A stretch of DNA of 64,000 nt from JAVJSD01 sp040219575. Its GTDB lineage: Bacteria > Planctomycetota > Planctomycetia > Pirellulales > Pirellulaceae. A program made the translations under genes and the position numbers. This document shows positions 47,263 through 55,280 of the stretch, in pieces; the stretch's first letter is position 1, and every line of letters begins with the position of its first letter. The stretch covers positions 1 to 64,000 of the forward strand of contig JAVJSD010000058.1 of assembly GCA_040219575.1 (NCBI GenBank), in the 5' to 3' direction. A model generated the notes under the pieces. The model did no database searches and was not told the DNA's origin. It saw only the letters and a program-made list of their open reading frames with translations.

Positions 47263-49160
47263 GTGAGCCCTCAACCACGCTAGATCTCACGGTCGTCGCA
47301 ATTCACGGCGAATCGTTCGCATACGGAGAAGCTCTGTCGGTTGCATTGGGCAAAGTCGTTGACCGAGTTGAAAAGAGGCTTCGACAGGACCTCCCGAGTG
47401 TCGCGCTAAGGCACCATGTTTTGTCCGCCGACCGGGCGATCGATGCCATTGACTCGACGTGGACGGTGATCATCGTTGAAGTTACACAGCTCGACGTCGG
47501 CCTGTCGTTTTTTCTCGGCCGCCTTCATGAGGCCGCAATTCCGTTTATCACGATGAGCGAAGGCGGCGGCGATCCACCATGGCCGCTGAGTGAAGACGGC
47601 ATGCGGCACGTCAGCTACTCATCAGCAGACGATGTTGGTGCAACCGTGTTGTCTCTGGAAAACGACTTTGCCTCGGCGATTCCGAAATCGCGGATACGTG
47701 AAGAGTTGATTTATCAATTCTGGTTTCCGCGCGGAACAGCGTCGATTCGGGTCGTCTGCCCCAAGATCCATGAAGCCGACGAATTGAAGTACGCCACTTT
47801 ATCGAGCCCTGACTACACATATCTCGATAACCTTGGCGACACCGACGCATTACTCGAACTGACCCTATTCCTGTCACGGTGCTACCCAAAGTCCAACATC
47901 GATCTTTTCAGCTCCGACGATCTGCCTGATGGGCATACCAGCGACAACCTAGTCGTCATCGGCGGACCTGGTTCGGCGGAAATTAGCAACGAAATCTGTC
48001 GGCAAATGATGTCGTTGGTGAATTCAAGTGTCGCCTATTCCGAGGACTGCGAGGCGATGAGGATCATCCTTCAAGACACAACGGTCGAAAGGCGGGCGCA
48101 ATACCGGATGCGGAAATCTCCACGGGAAACACGCGTCAAGTCGACGCAAGAGAACGGGTTCTTTGGTCGCTTCAAACGCCTCCTGAAGAAGTCAGGCAAG
48201 ACGGAACCAGAATCGGACGCCGATAGTGAACTCGAACGGGACTGGGGCTACTTTGCACGATTTCCGAACCCGCTCAACGACAGCGCGACAATTGTCCTCG
48301 TCAATGGGATACACACGAGGGGAGTTCTCGGAGCCGCACGCGCGTTTGGCGATCGGCGCGAATCACTGCCCAATTTTCAGGCCGTGTATCAAAGCGGCGT
48401 GGAGGTTCGTCGTTTCGAATGTTTCTTTGAAGTGCCCGTTGTGAGTGGCGCATTTTGCGTTCCTAAGATCGATGCTGCGAATGTCTTGCCAGTAGGCACC
48501 AATTCCGCAGCTCAACAAAAACTTCTGCCAAGGCCTCCGGGAGACCGCCGCGAAAGCGTCCGGGTGTTATTCATAGCCGGTGACCGCGGTGGATCTCAAA
48601 TTCATCAGATCCAGATGCCCAACGAGTTCCATGCCATCCAGGAAGCACTGCGTTCCTCTAGGCATTGCGACGTCATTGGAATGACAAACCCAATACTTGG
48701 TGCGACACGAGAGCGTCTGGCGCGTGCTTATCTCGAACGAGGTACTATTCTGCATTTTTCCGGGCATGGTAATGATCGCTGTCTTGCAATCCTCAAGGAC
48801 GAGCATTTGACTGCAAACGCAATACCACTGAGCATCGACCAAGTCTGCGAGATGATCAAAACGATGGAGCAACGCGTCAGGTTGTGTGTCCTGAATGCGT
48901 GCCTGTCGAAAGGGCTCGCGCAGCAGGTCGTTGATAACAACATCGTAGACTTCGCAATTGGGTGGTCGGGAAACGTCGATGACTCACCAGCCATCGCTTT
49001 TGCCTCTGCGCTGTACGGCGCAATTGGCGATGGCAGGACACTTGAAGACGCCTTTCTTGCAGGTAAGGTTGCGTGCGGTCTCACAGATCAACCTGAGTTG
49101 CTGACGTCATCCGGTCAATGCACCGACACTGTACTCGTCGATACCGGGGACACGACATGA
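47259..49160 (+). CDS. CHAT-domain (caspase-like) multidomain protein
   Basis: This 633-residue protein is read from the GTG at 47259, which overlaps the previous stop (GTGA). The N-terminal about 150 residues (LTVVAIHGESFAYGEA.., VTQLDVGLSFFLGRLHEAAIPFI) look like a nucleoside-deoxyribosyltransferase/TIR-like Rossmann domain. A second Rossmann-like domain has NLVVIGGPGSAEISNE (about 230-245) and VLVNGIHTRGVLGAARA, split by a basic linker (about 275-330). From about 434 a CHAT peptidase domain carries H503 (HFSGHGN) and C548 (LNACLS), the dyad of separase/caspase relatives. It overlaps the next gene by ATGA. It is probably the protease or effector of the operon. Confidence 0.75.
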   Translation: MSEPSTTLDLTVVAIHGESFAYGEALSVALGKVVDRVEKRLRQDLPSVALRHHVLSADRAIDAIDSTWTVIIVEVTQLDVGLSFFLGRLHEAAIPFITMSEGGGDPPWPLSEDGMRHVSYSSADDVGATVLSLENDFASAIPKSRIREELIYQFWFPRGTASIRVVCPKIHEADELKYATLSSPDYTYLDNLGDTDALLELTLFLSRCYPKSNIDLFSSDDLPDGHTSDNLVVIGGPGSAEISNEICRQMMSLVNSSVAYSEDCEAMRIILQDTTVERRAQYRMRKSPRETRVKSTQENGFFGRFKRLLKKSGKTEPESDADSELERDWGYFARFPNPLNDSATIVLVNGIHTRGVLGAARAFGDRRESLPNFQAVYQSGVEVRRFECFFEVPVVSGAFCVPKIDAANVLPVGTNSAAQQKLLPRPPGDRRESVRVLFIAGDRGGSQIHQIQMPNEFHAIQEALRSSRHCDVIGMTNPILGATRERLARAYLERGTILHFSGHGNDRCLAILKDEHLTANAIPLSIDQVCEMIKTMEQRVRLCVLNACLSKGLAQQVVDNNIVDFAIGWSGNVDDSPAIAFASALYGAIGDGRTLEDAFLAGKVACGLTDQPELLTSSGQCTDTVLVDTGDTT

Positions 49161-50356
49161 CGACGACAAACGAACTCTTCGAGCGACTTTCCGGCGATGC
49201 ATGGCGAATATCGCATCCGTTCAGTGACGACATTCTTCAGGCGAATGCGCTGCTTCACAACACCGCTGCCACCGAACAAGAAATGACGGAATGTGTGCAA
49301 CTCTGGTGTGCGAATCGTCAGCCATGTCAGTTCGGCAGGGTCGCGGCTACCGAAGGACGGATTCACTTCTGCTTTCTGACGGAGGAAGCGGTTTCTCGTT
49401 GGACGGACGACGAAATCGCCGAAAATGTCGCCGAAGAAAAGCGGCTTTGGAAACAACGGGCGGCGTTTGACCCAAAACGAGTTGCCCACAGCCTAATTCT
49501 CATCGTAGCGTCGTCACGAGTCGCTCTGGCTACACCGGATCAGCATTTAAGAGCGTTCAGCGATCGAATTCTGGAACTCGCGGGGTGGGAACCGGATCGG
49601 CGCGGAGTGCGTCGCCGCAATACGGTTACAAGTGACTTCCTCTATCTTCGGAACCCAGCAGACGGTGGTTTCTACGGCTTTCAGTTCAATGCCGATTTCT
49701 TCGCCTGCGCTGGCGACGGGCGATGGTGGCATGACCATCGCTTTCCCGGCGGCATCGCATTCACTGCAAACAGCACGGGGCACATGATTGCGTTTCGCGA
49801 ATGGTATCAGGGCAAAGGCGACTCGCATGAATGGGCACTTAAGCAGGCGATGGTGACGGTGAACAACGCTCAAGCTGTTGGCGGAGATAGCGACTCCGCC
49901 GACCCGGCGCGTCGAGGGAAAGCAACGTGGTTGCGCTACTTGGATGAAAGCGGCCAGCCGCTTGTCAGTGATGTGGACTGCCCACTTACCACACTACCGA
50001 CGTCACTGCAAGGGAAGGACTGGACACGGTACGAAGGTGTGCTTCACACCGACCACGCAGTCCGCGACGAGTTCTTTCGCGATCGCGAAACACCGCCGCT
50101 GACGTCGAAGCCGTATTTAATGGACTTTACATACCTTTTTGATACGAACCAACCGGATTTTGTCCAATTCACTGGGGGGAAGCCCTTCACTACCGATGAC
50201 ATTTTCGCTGAGATTGGACGCCCTGAAGGCTGGGAGCATCGCGAAGCGGAGATTGCAGCATCGCGATCTGAATCCGAATCACGGGTTGTCGCAGAGCAAC
50301 TTCAAGCCTGTCGCGGATGGGAGGCCCTATATTCCGCGAGCGATAGCGGATACTGA
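49157..50356 (+). CDS. Unknown protein coupled to the CHAT gene
   Basis: This 399-residue protein starts in an ATGA overlap with the CHAT stop. I do not recognise the family. It is soluble, has no signal peptide, and is rich in Trp, Phe and Asp. A conserved-looking middle segment at about 175-210 reads FLYRNPADGG-like text, NADFFACAGDGRWWHDHRFPGG and AFTANSTGHMIAF. A late segment has LMDFTYLFDTNQPDF. Translational coupling implies it is made in stoichiometry with the CHAT protein, as a cofactor, sensor or proteolytic substrate. It is the last gene of the overlapping operon and converges with the PLD gene 17 bases away. Confidence 0.5.
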   Translation: MTTTNELFERLSGDAWRISHPFSDDILQANALLHNTAATEQEMTECVQLWCANRQPCQFGRVAATEGRIHFCFLTEEAVSRWTDDEIAENVAEEKRLWKQRAAFDPKRVAHSLILIVASSRVALATPDQHLRAFSDRILELAGWEPDRRGVRRRNTVTSDFLYLRNPADGGFYGFQFNADFFACAGDGRWWHDHRFPGGIAFTANSTGHMIAFREWYQGKGDSHEWALKQAMVTVNNAQAVGGDSDSADPARRGKATWLRYLDESGQPLVSDVDCPLTTLPTSLQGKDWTRYEGVLHTDHAVRDEFFRDRETPPLTSKPYLMDFTYLFDTNQPDFVQFTGGKPFTTDDIFAEIGRPEGWEHREAEIAASRSESESRVVAEQLQACRGWEALYSASDSGY

Positions 50357-50372
50357 TCGGGAGTATGCACAT

Positions 50373-51557
50373 CTATTGCAAAGGTTCGATCTGAAGAACC
50401 TGCAGGGCCTTTTCTGCCAAGGAGTTCCGCACGGGGAATCGTGATGGGTGATACCAGCCGTTGAGCTCCTGCACACCAGATGGACCGAAGTGTTTTAGCT
50501 TGTGTTTCGACAGGACAGCATCGATCCGAAACTCGATTCGCTGCTCACCGTGCAGCAACACTGAGAACGTTTCGATCACCTGTTCGATCGAGTTGTCGTT
50601 CACGAAATCCTTGTCACGGCCGAATCTCTGGATCGGCATCTCGCTGGAATGCAACGCCGCGTAGACGTCTCGTGCCTGAGACATCGTCAGGTTTTGAATC
50701 ACTGATTCGTTGAGAAGAGCTTGAAGCAGTTCGATCTTCTGGGCGAGTACGCGCCAGTATTGTTCACCCTCGTTGTCCCACTCGGCGTATTCGGTGAACA
50801 TCCGCCGCACAGCCTCGTTTCGACCGTATTGTTCGATTTCCCGAGCTGTCGCATCTTCCCCGGTAACATTGACGACGAAATGCCAGAAATGATCGATAGC
50901 TGCGTAGACAGGTAGTTCTGGGAAGTGCTTGCGGGCCAGATCATCAACCAACTCGTGCACGCAGTACACTGCTTTCCAAAACTGAATGAATTCCTTCGCC
51001 GCTGCCGACTTCAGCCTCTGAGGTCTGGACTGCAACTTACCTCGTGCAGTTGGTGGGTTATTGCGTTTGTACGACTCATAGGTTTCGCGGTATCGCTCAA
51101 GAACTTCAGGGCTCAGCGGCTCAGCCATCGTGCTGATGAACTCGAAATGAGATTCTAAGTTGAACTGCGCGACTTCGTCGCCGCACAACAGAACATTGGT
51201 CTCAATATTGCCACTGAGTCCTCCCGATGTCAGATTCGAAGAACCGATAGCCGCAAAACGTGAACCATCAACTGAGTCGACGATGTAAATCTTTGAATGA
51301 AGCCCAGACGCCACGAACTCCACTCGCACATTGACGCGCGAGAGAACACTTCGGAGTGCCTCGTAGCTCGTAGGCGGATTCAGAGAGACAATGAGATGCA
51401 CGGAATGCTCCTCACTGTCCGCTGCGCGCTCGATAACATCAGCCGACGTAAAGAAAGCCACAGCAATCCGAATCCGACTGGGAACTATAAGAGCCGCTTC
51501 AAACTTCTTCCCGAACATCTCATCGCGTTGACGATTCGTGATAATTTCCACGGCCAA
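50373..51557 (-). CDS. Phospholipase D-family nuclease (single HKD)
   Basis: This 394-residue protein has one HKD motif near the N-terminus: H87, K89 and D94 in LHSKIYIVD, with the downstream N108 (GSSNLTSGGL). Single-motif PLD proteins dimerise to form one active site and often cut DNA or RNA, as in BfiI-like and defence nucleases. The remaining about 270 residues are helical and unassigned and may bind nucleic acid. It points towards the CHAT operon (convergent). It could belong to that system or be an independent defence gene. Confidence 0.75.
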   Translation of the reverse strand: MAVEIITNRQRDEMFGKKFEAALIVPSRIRIAVAFFTSADVIERAADSEEHSVHLIVSLNPPTSYEALRSVLSRVNVRVEFVASGLHSKIYIVDSVDGSRFAAIGSSNLTSGGLSGNIETNVLLCGDEVAQFNLESHFEFISTMAEPLSPEVLERYRETYESYKRNNPPTARGKLQSRPQRLKSAAAKEFIQFWKAVYCVHELVDDLARKHFPELPVYAAIDHFWHFVVNVTGEDATAREIEQYGRNEAVRRMFTEYAEWDNEGEQYWRVLAQKIELLQALLNESVIQNLTMSQARDVYAALHSSEMPIQRFGRDKDFVNDNSIEQVIETFSVLLHGEQRIEFRIDAVLSKHKLKHFGPSGVQELNGWYHPSRFPVRNSLAEKALQVLQIEPLQ

Positions 51558-51915
51558 ACTCCAGTTCTCTTGGCGAACTTAGGAATTGTACACGAAGTTT
51601 GAACAGAGAATGTGCCACCTTGTAACCCCACGGTCGCTACGGTGTCTTTTGGCGCGATAGCGTGTACTGATTGACCGAATCCGGATCACCGCCTATTGCC
51701 ACACGTCAGAACGGCTTCGTCGCGGGTTTCGTTCCGCCGAGGTGACCAAGGAGGGCGTGTCATGGTGCACGCACACGGTCGGTCACCAACTGCGGCGGCC
51801 TTATATGCCAAATGCACTTTCCGATATGACGGGGAGGACTCATCTAAATTTACCGACCAATGCGTCGTGCCACAGGGGGGTGGGAATTCAGCAGCCACCT
51901 TCCTGAGGAAAGCAA
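51558..51915. other. Intergenic region between PLD and DUF932 genes
   Basis: These 358 bases between divergent genes contain no supported frame. They should hold both promoters; none matches consensus well. The sequence tgcacgcacacggtcggtca is pyrimidine/purine mixed without clear repeats. Confidence 0.5.
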
Positions 51916-53118
51916 ATGATCGCGAACAACAAACGCTTCGACTACACTTTCGCCGCCGTCAGTGATCTCGCCGTTCAGGCGACAACTGATCCGAAATCCG
52001 GCAGACGGACCGCGACGCAAGTGCTCGTCCACGACGAGCCGATCACGCCCACCGAGCGATTCTGGACCAGCCTCTACGCCCGGTACGGCTTCAACAAGTC
52101 CTTCTTCAAGTATTTCGACTACGGTGAGGTCTTCCAGCGGATCTCCGACGTCGAGTCGCGGGACCGGATGCGGCTATGCATCGAACGGGACGACAAGAAG
52201 GGCGACAGCCGCCTGCTGGCCGTCAGTAATCCGACCAAGCCGATCGTGCGTCACGACGACCTGATGGAGACGTTGCAGCGGTACGAAGGAAACGGCATCC
52301 GGTATTGCGACGGCGTGGTCGAGTCCTCGCATGTCCCTCGCGCCGGAGCGAACTCCTTTGAGATCGGTGGCGATGCGTTCGCGAACCGGTTCATCATGTC
52401 CACGCCGATCGACGGTTATGGATTGCCCAGCATCTACCTGTCGCTGCTCCGCGAAATCTGCTCCAACGGGATGGTCGGCTACGCCAGGACGTTCCGCAGC
52501 ACGCTGGCCCTGGGACGGGGCGACGACGACGTGATCTACTCGATCATCCGGGCCCTGGACGGCTTCGGCAATGACGAGGGATACGCGGCCCTGCGGCAAC
52601 GCTTCGAAGCGGCGGCGGGCTCCTGGGCGAGCGTCTACGAAGCGAACAGCCTTTACAAGCATCTGGTGAAGCTGCTCGCCCGGAAACACGTCGGCTGGGA
52701 CGGCGCGACGAGCGACACGGGCATCGCAAGGCTGCTGGAAGCGCCGCAGCCGGGGCGATCGCTGGGCAGCGATTCGGGTGAGATCGGGAGCCCGATGATC
52801 ACGGCGTTTCATCGCATGACCGGTGACGTTTCACAGACCTACGGACTGGCGAATCTCGACGCCCTGTCGGTCAAGCGGCAACGGACGTTGCCCGTCAACT
52901 GCACGGTCTACGATCTGCTGAACTTCGCCAGCGAGGTGGCGACGCACCACGCCGACGAGCATGGTTCGAGGGCGTCGCAGGCTTGGCTGGGCACGCTGAT
53001 CAGCGGCGAATACGACCTGGAGAACTCGTGCGACTCGTTCGACGAGTTCCAGGACTTCTTTCTTGACCGCAAGTTGGACGGCGAGACGGCGATGGACCTG
53101 CAGAAGGTGGCGGTCTGA
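51916..53118 (+). CDS. DUF932 (phage/plasmid-related) protein
   Basis: This 400-residue protein has the DUF932 layout: an early basic/acidic segment (SLYARYGFNKSFFKYFDYGEV), a central YCDGVVESSHVPRAGANSF region and the GLPSIYLSLLREICSNGMVGY block, then a helical C-terminal half. Members occur on plasmids, phages and integrated elements and have no established activity. Here it is near a serine recombinase, which supports a mobile origin. The start follows a short purine tract (gaggaaagcaa). Confidence 0.7.
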   Translation: MIANNKRFDYTFAAVSDLAVQATTDPKSGRRTATQVLVHDEPITPTERFWTSLYARYGFNKSFFKYFDYGEVFQRISDVESRDRMRLCIERDDKKGDSRLLAVSNPTKPIVRHDDLMETLQRYEGNGIRYCDGVVESSHVPRAGANSFEIGGDAFANRFIMSTPIDGYGLPSIYLSLLREICSNGMVGYARTFRSTLALGRGDDDVIYSIIRALDGFGNDEGYAALRQRFEAAAGSWASVYEANSLYKHLVKLLARKHVGWDGATSDTGIARLLEAPQPGRSLGSDSGEIGSPMITAFHRMTGDVSQTYGLANLDALSVKRQRTLPVNCTVYDLLNFASEVATHHADEHGSRASQAWLGTLISGEYDLENSCDSFDEFQDFFLDRKLDGETAMDLQKVAV

Positions 53119-53186
53119 TCGTTTGATTGGGCGGCACGGAGGCCGCCCTCCTTGTTTTCGTGTCGCCTCTCCTGCACGTGCTGCTC

Positions 53187-53678
53187 ATGAAAGAACTCTC
53201 AAAGCTGACCGTCGCCGCGACCAGCCCAACTTCCCTCGCAGCCGTCAACACCCGCGTGCGGCTCATTCATGAGGGTGGCGACCTGGTTTTCGTCACCTGC
53301 CCCTTCTTCGGCAGCGGACAAGTGGTCCTCCGCTATCGCGTGACGCAACTTGCCGTCGCTCGATACGAACGTCTTGCGACGGTTCCGGCCTCCTGGGGGC
53401 CGATCATGGAGACGATCCAGGTGTTCCGCAACACGAAGAAGTACGGTTTCTGGGATGGCCAGGCTGCAACGAACCTGCAGAACATGGACACTCGACCGCG
53501 TGAAACAGCACCGGTGCTGAAGCTCGGCTTCCTCGTTCCTGGCGCCGAATACGAGGCGCAACTGTTCATGTTCACCGAAAGCTGGTCGAGCACCGTGCCG
53601 CTGGTGGATTCCGCGGCGTACCTACGGAGCCTGCTCATCAAACGCAAACGCCAGCGGCGACGCGGGCTTGGACGCTGA
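53187..53678 (+). CDS. Hypothetical protein downstream of DUF932
   Basis: This 163-residue basic protein is read from the ATG at 53187 (MKELSKLTVAATS). It has a strand-rich middle (VRLIHEGGDLVFVTCPFFGSGQVVLRY) and ends in a very basic tail (KRKRQRRRGLGR), perhaps for nucleic acid contact. The frame starts 68 bases after DUF932 and is probably co-transcribed. I do not recognise it. Confidence 0.5.
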   Translation: MKELSKLTVAATSPTSLAAVNTRVRLIHEGGDLVFVTCPFFGSGQVVLRYRVTQLAVARYERLATVPASWGPIMETIQVFRNTKKYGFWDGQAATNLQNMDTRPRETAPVLKLGFLVPGAEYEAQLFMFTESWSSTVPLVDSAAYLRSLLIKRKRQRRRGLGR

Positions 53679-54015
53679 CCCCACGAGCGGGGTCGCTGAT
53701 AAGGATCACGGGCAAACTCAATATTCCGAAAGGACCGTTTCGGAATCTGCCTTCAAGACACATCGGAATATCCGTTTCGCCGCTGCTTGAATCGCTTCGA
53801 CGCCGAATCTCTGGGAATGACTGGGAGACGCGGACCTTCTGGAATATCTGAATTGCCGAGGTGTGCAGCCGACAGCCGCCACAGCCGCAAAGCCAAGTAT
53901 TGGCGGGGGAGTGCAGAAGAACCACAAGTGACCGGTGGGGCCCCGCCCTGCGTTGCGCCATTTTCGTTGCGCGTTGGCCTCTACAGCGATTCCACCTCGC
54001 CTGAAACGTGAACGG
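53679..54015. other. Intergenic region with palindrome and GGAATAT repeats
   Basis: The 337 bases between convergent genes begin with a gacccc/ggggtc hairpin at the stop, then the palindrome at 53723-53746 and further GGAATATC-like copies at about 53764 and 53840. No gene is supported. Confidence 0.6.
53723..53746. repeat. Perfect palindrome ATTCCGAAA-N6-TTTCGGAAT
   Basis: Nine-base perfect arms flank a 6-base GGACCG core, which is itself nearly symmetric. Two partial half-sites (cggaatatccg, ggaatatctg) follow within 120 bases. The arrangement resembles a recombinase or regulator binding site, with a serine recombinase gene 1.2 kb away. Confidence 0.6.
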
Positions 54016-54402
54016 TTACTCGCTGCGAGGCCGCGCTCTCCGGACGCTGATCAGCCAGGTCTCCCAGTGGTCCTCCAGGAGGTAACCACCATACGGCGGA
54101 CAGAGTCTCGACGGCACCAGTCGGTCGGCGACGGAATCAGGATCGACGCCAGCATCGCCGGTAATTCGATCGCCAACCGTGCCGCCCAGCCGTTGGTTGA
54201 GATAGCGGCCGACCTTGTGGCACCAGATGCGGGCGGCGGCCAGGCGTTCGTTGCCTGCGAAGGCGTTGCCGCGAAACAGGCGCGTCAACGGAATACTGAG
54301 CCGGTCGGTCATGGGGAACTCGATCGGCCCGTCGGCCAGATAGACCGAGACGAGGTACCGGCTGGGGCGATTTCGCGTCTTGCTCGCTGGTTCGTTCGAC
54401 AT
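54016..54402 (-). CDS. Small unknown protein overlapping the resolvase stop
   Basis: This 128-residue protein begins in an ATGA overlap with the serine recombinase stop, so the two are translationally coupled. It contains a short beta-strand pattern (YLVSVYLADGPIEFPMTDRLS) and a Trp-containing C-terminus (YLLEDHWETWLISVRR). No family recognised. It may assist recombination or be a cargo gene. Confidence 0.55.
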   Translation of the reverse strand: MSNEPASKTRNRPSRYLVSVYLADGPIEFPMTDRLSIPLTRLFRGNAFAGNERLAAARIWCHKVGRYLNQRLGGTVGDRITGDAGVDPDSVADRLVPSRLCPPYGGYLLEDHWETWLISVRRARPRSE

Positions 54403-55010
54403 CAGACACGCTCCACAGGCGGCACGTATTCGTCACGCACCCACTGGTTGACCCGGCCGACGCCCACGCGAAGTTCGCGGGCGATGCGGATCTGCCCCCA
54501 GCCCTCGTCGCGAAGCTGCGTCGCTTTGCCCTTGTCGAAGTAGCGTCGCTTCTGGCCGATCTGGCTGCCTCGGGCCTTGGCGGCCCGCATTCCGGCCCTG
54601 GTCCGTTCGCGGATGATGGAGAGTTCGTAGTCTGCCAGGACGGAGAAGAGGCCGGCGATCATGCGACCGGTGCTCGTGCTGAGGTCGATGTTTTCCCGGA
54701 AGGAAATTAGAGTGATGTCGCGTTCGATGCAGGTGGTGATGATCTTGACCAGGTGCGGCAGGGATCGCCCCAGGCGGTCCAGGGCGTGCACGACGAGCAC
54801 CTTCACGCGGCCCTTCTGGATGGCGTCCCAGAGCTGGTTCCACGCCGGGCGGGAGTCCTTGCTGCCGGAGATCCCTTCGTCCACGAACTCGCAGACGTCG
54901 GACCATCCCCGATTGCCGGCGAATTCCCGCAGGTCGCGGAGTTGGGCGTCGGGGGATTGCTCGTCGGTGCTGACGCGGGCGTAGATGGCGATTCGCGATG
55001 ACGCGGTCAT
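54402..55010 (-). CDS. Serine recombinase (resolvase/invertase family)
   Basis: This 202-residue recombinase has the N-terminal catalytic core, IAIYARVSTDEQ with the nucleophilic Ser of YARVST (about residue 14), then the DEGISGSKDSRPAWNQL and ALDRLGRSLPHL (active Arg) segments, and a FSVLADYELSIIRERT E helix. A C-terminal HTH follows (GWGQIRIARELRVGVGRVNQWV). Length is that of small resolvases and invertases, not large integrases. It probably belongs to an integrated element. The partner sites are not certain; a palindrome at 53723 is a candidate. Confidence 0.9.
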   Translation of the reverse strand: MTASSRIAIYARVSTDEQSPDAQLRDLREFAGNRGWSDVCEFVDEGISGSKDSRPAWNQLWDAIQKGRVKVLVVHALDRLGRSLPHLVKIITTCIERDITLISFRENIDLSTSTGRMIAGLFSVLADYELSIIRERTRAGMRAAKARGSQIGQKRRYFDKGKATQLRDEGWGQIRIARELRVGVGRVNQWVRDEYVPPVERV

Positions 55011-55280
55011 GATTGCGGCGGCCCTGGCTGGAAAGAGGTTTTGTCCTCATGTGGCCCGGGGCGCCGCGTCGTTAATTTGGCAAGTGGTTGGAGTGGGAAG
55101 TCTGGCGCTGCAGGCGGCGGCCGTCCATCATTTGATTCTCGGGAGATGCTCTGGCCGGTTCGGAGTTGATGCCAAAGTCCACCGGTACAACAGGACGCCG
55201 AGTATCCGAGCATCTTCAATTGCGGAGGCGGAAAATGTCCGCCCCCACCGATGTTGCGGCGAAATCAGGATTCCTGCCAG

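Noticed and set aside
47259..49160. Craspase (type III-E CRISPR) TPR-CHAT component
   Set aside because: No TPR repeats, gRAMP or CRISPR array are present; the N-terminal domains look Rossmann-like, so only the CHAT domain is shared.
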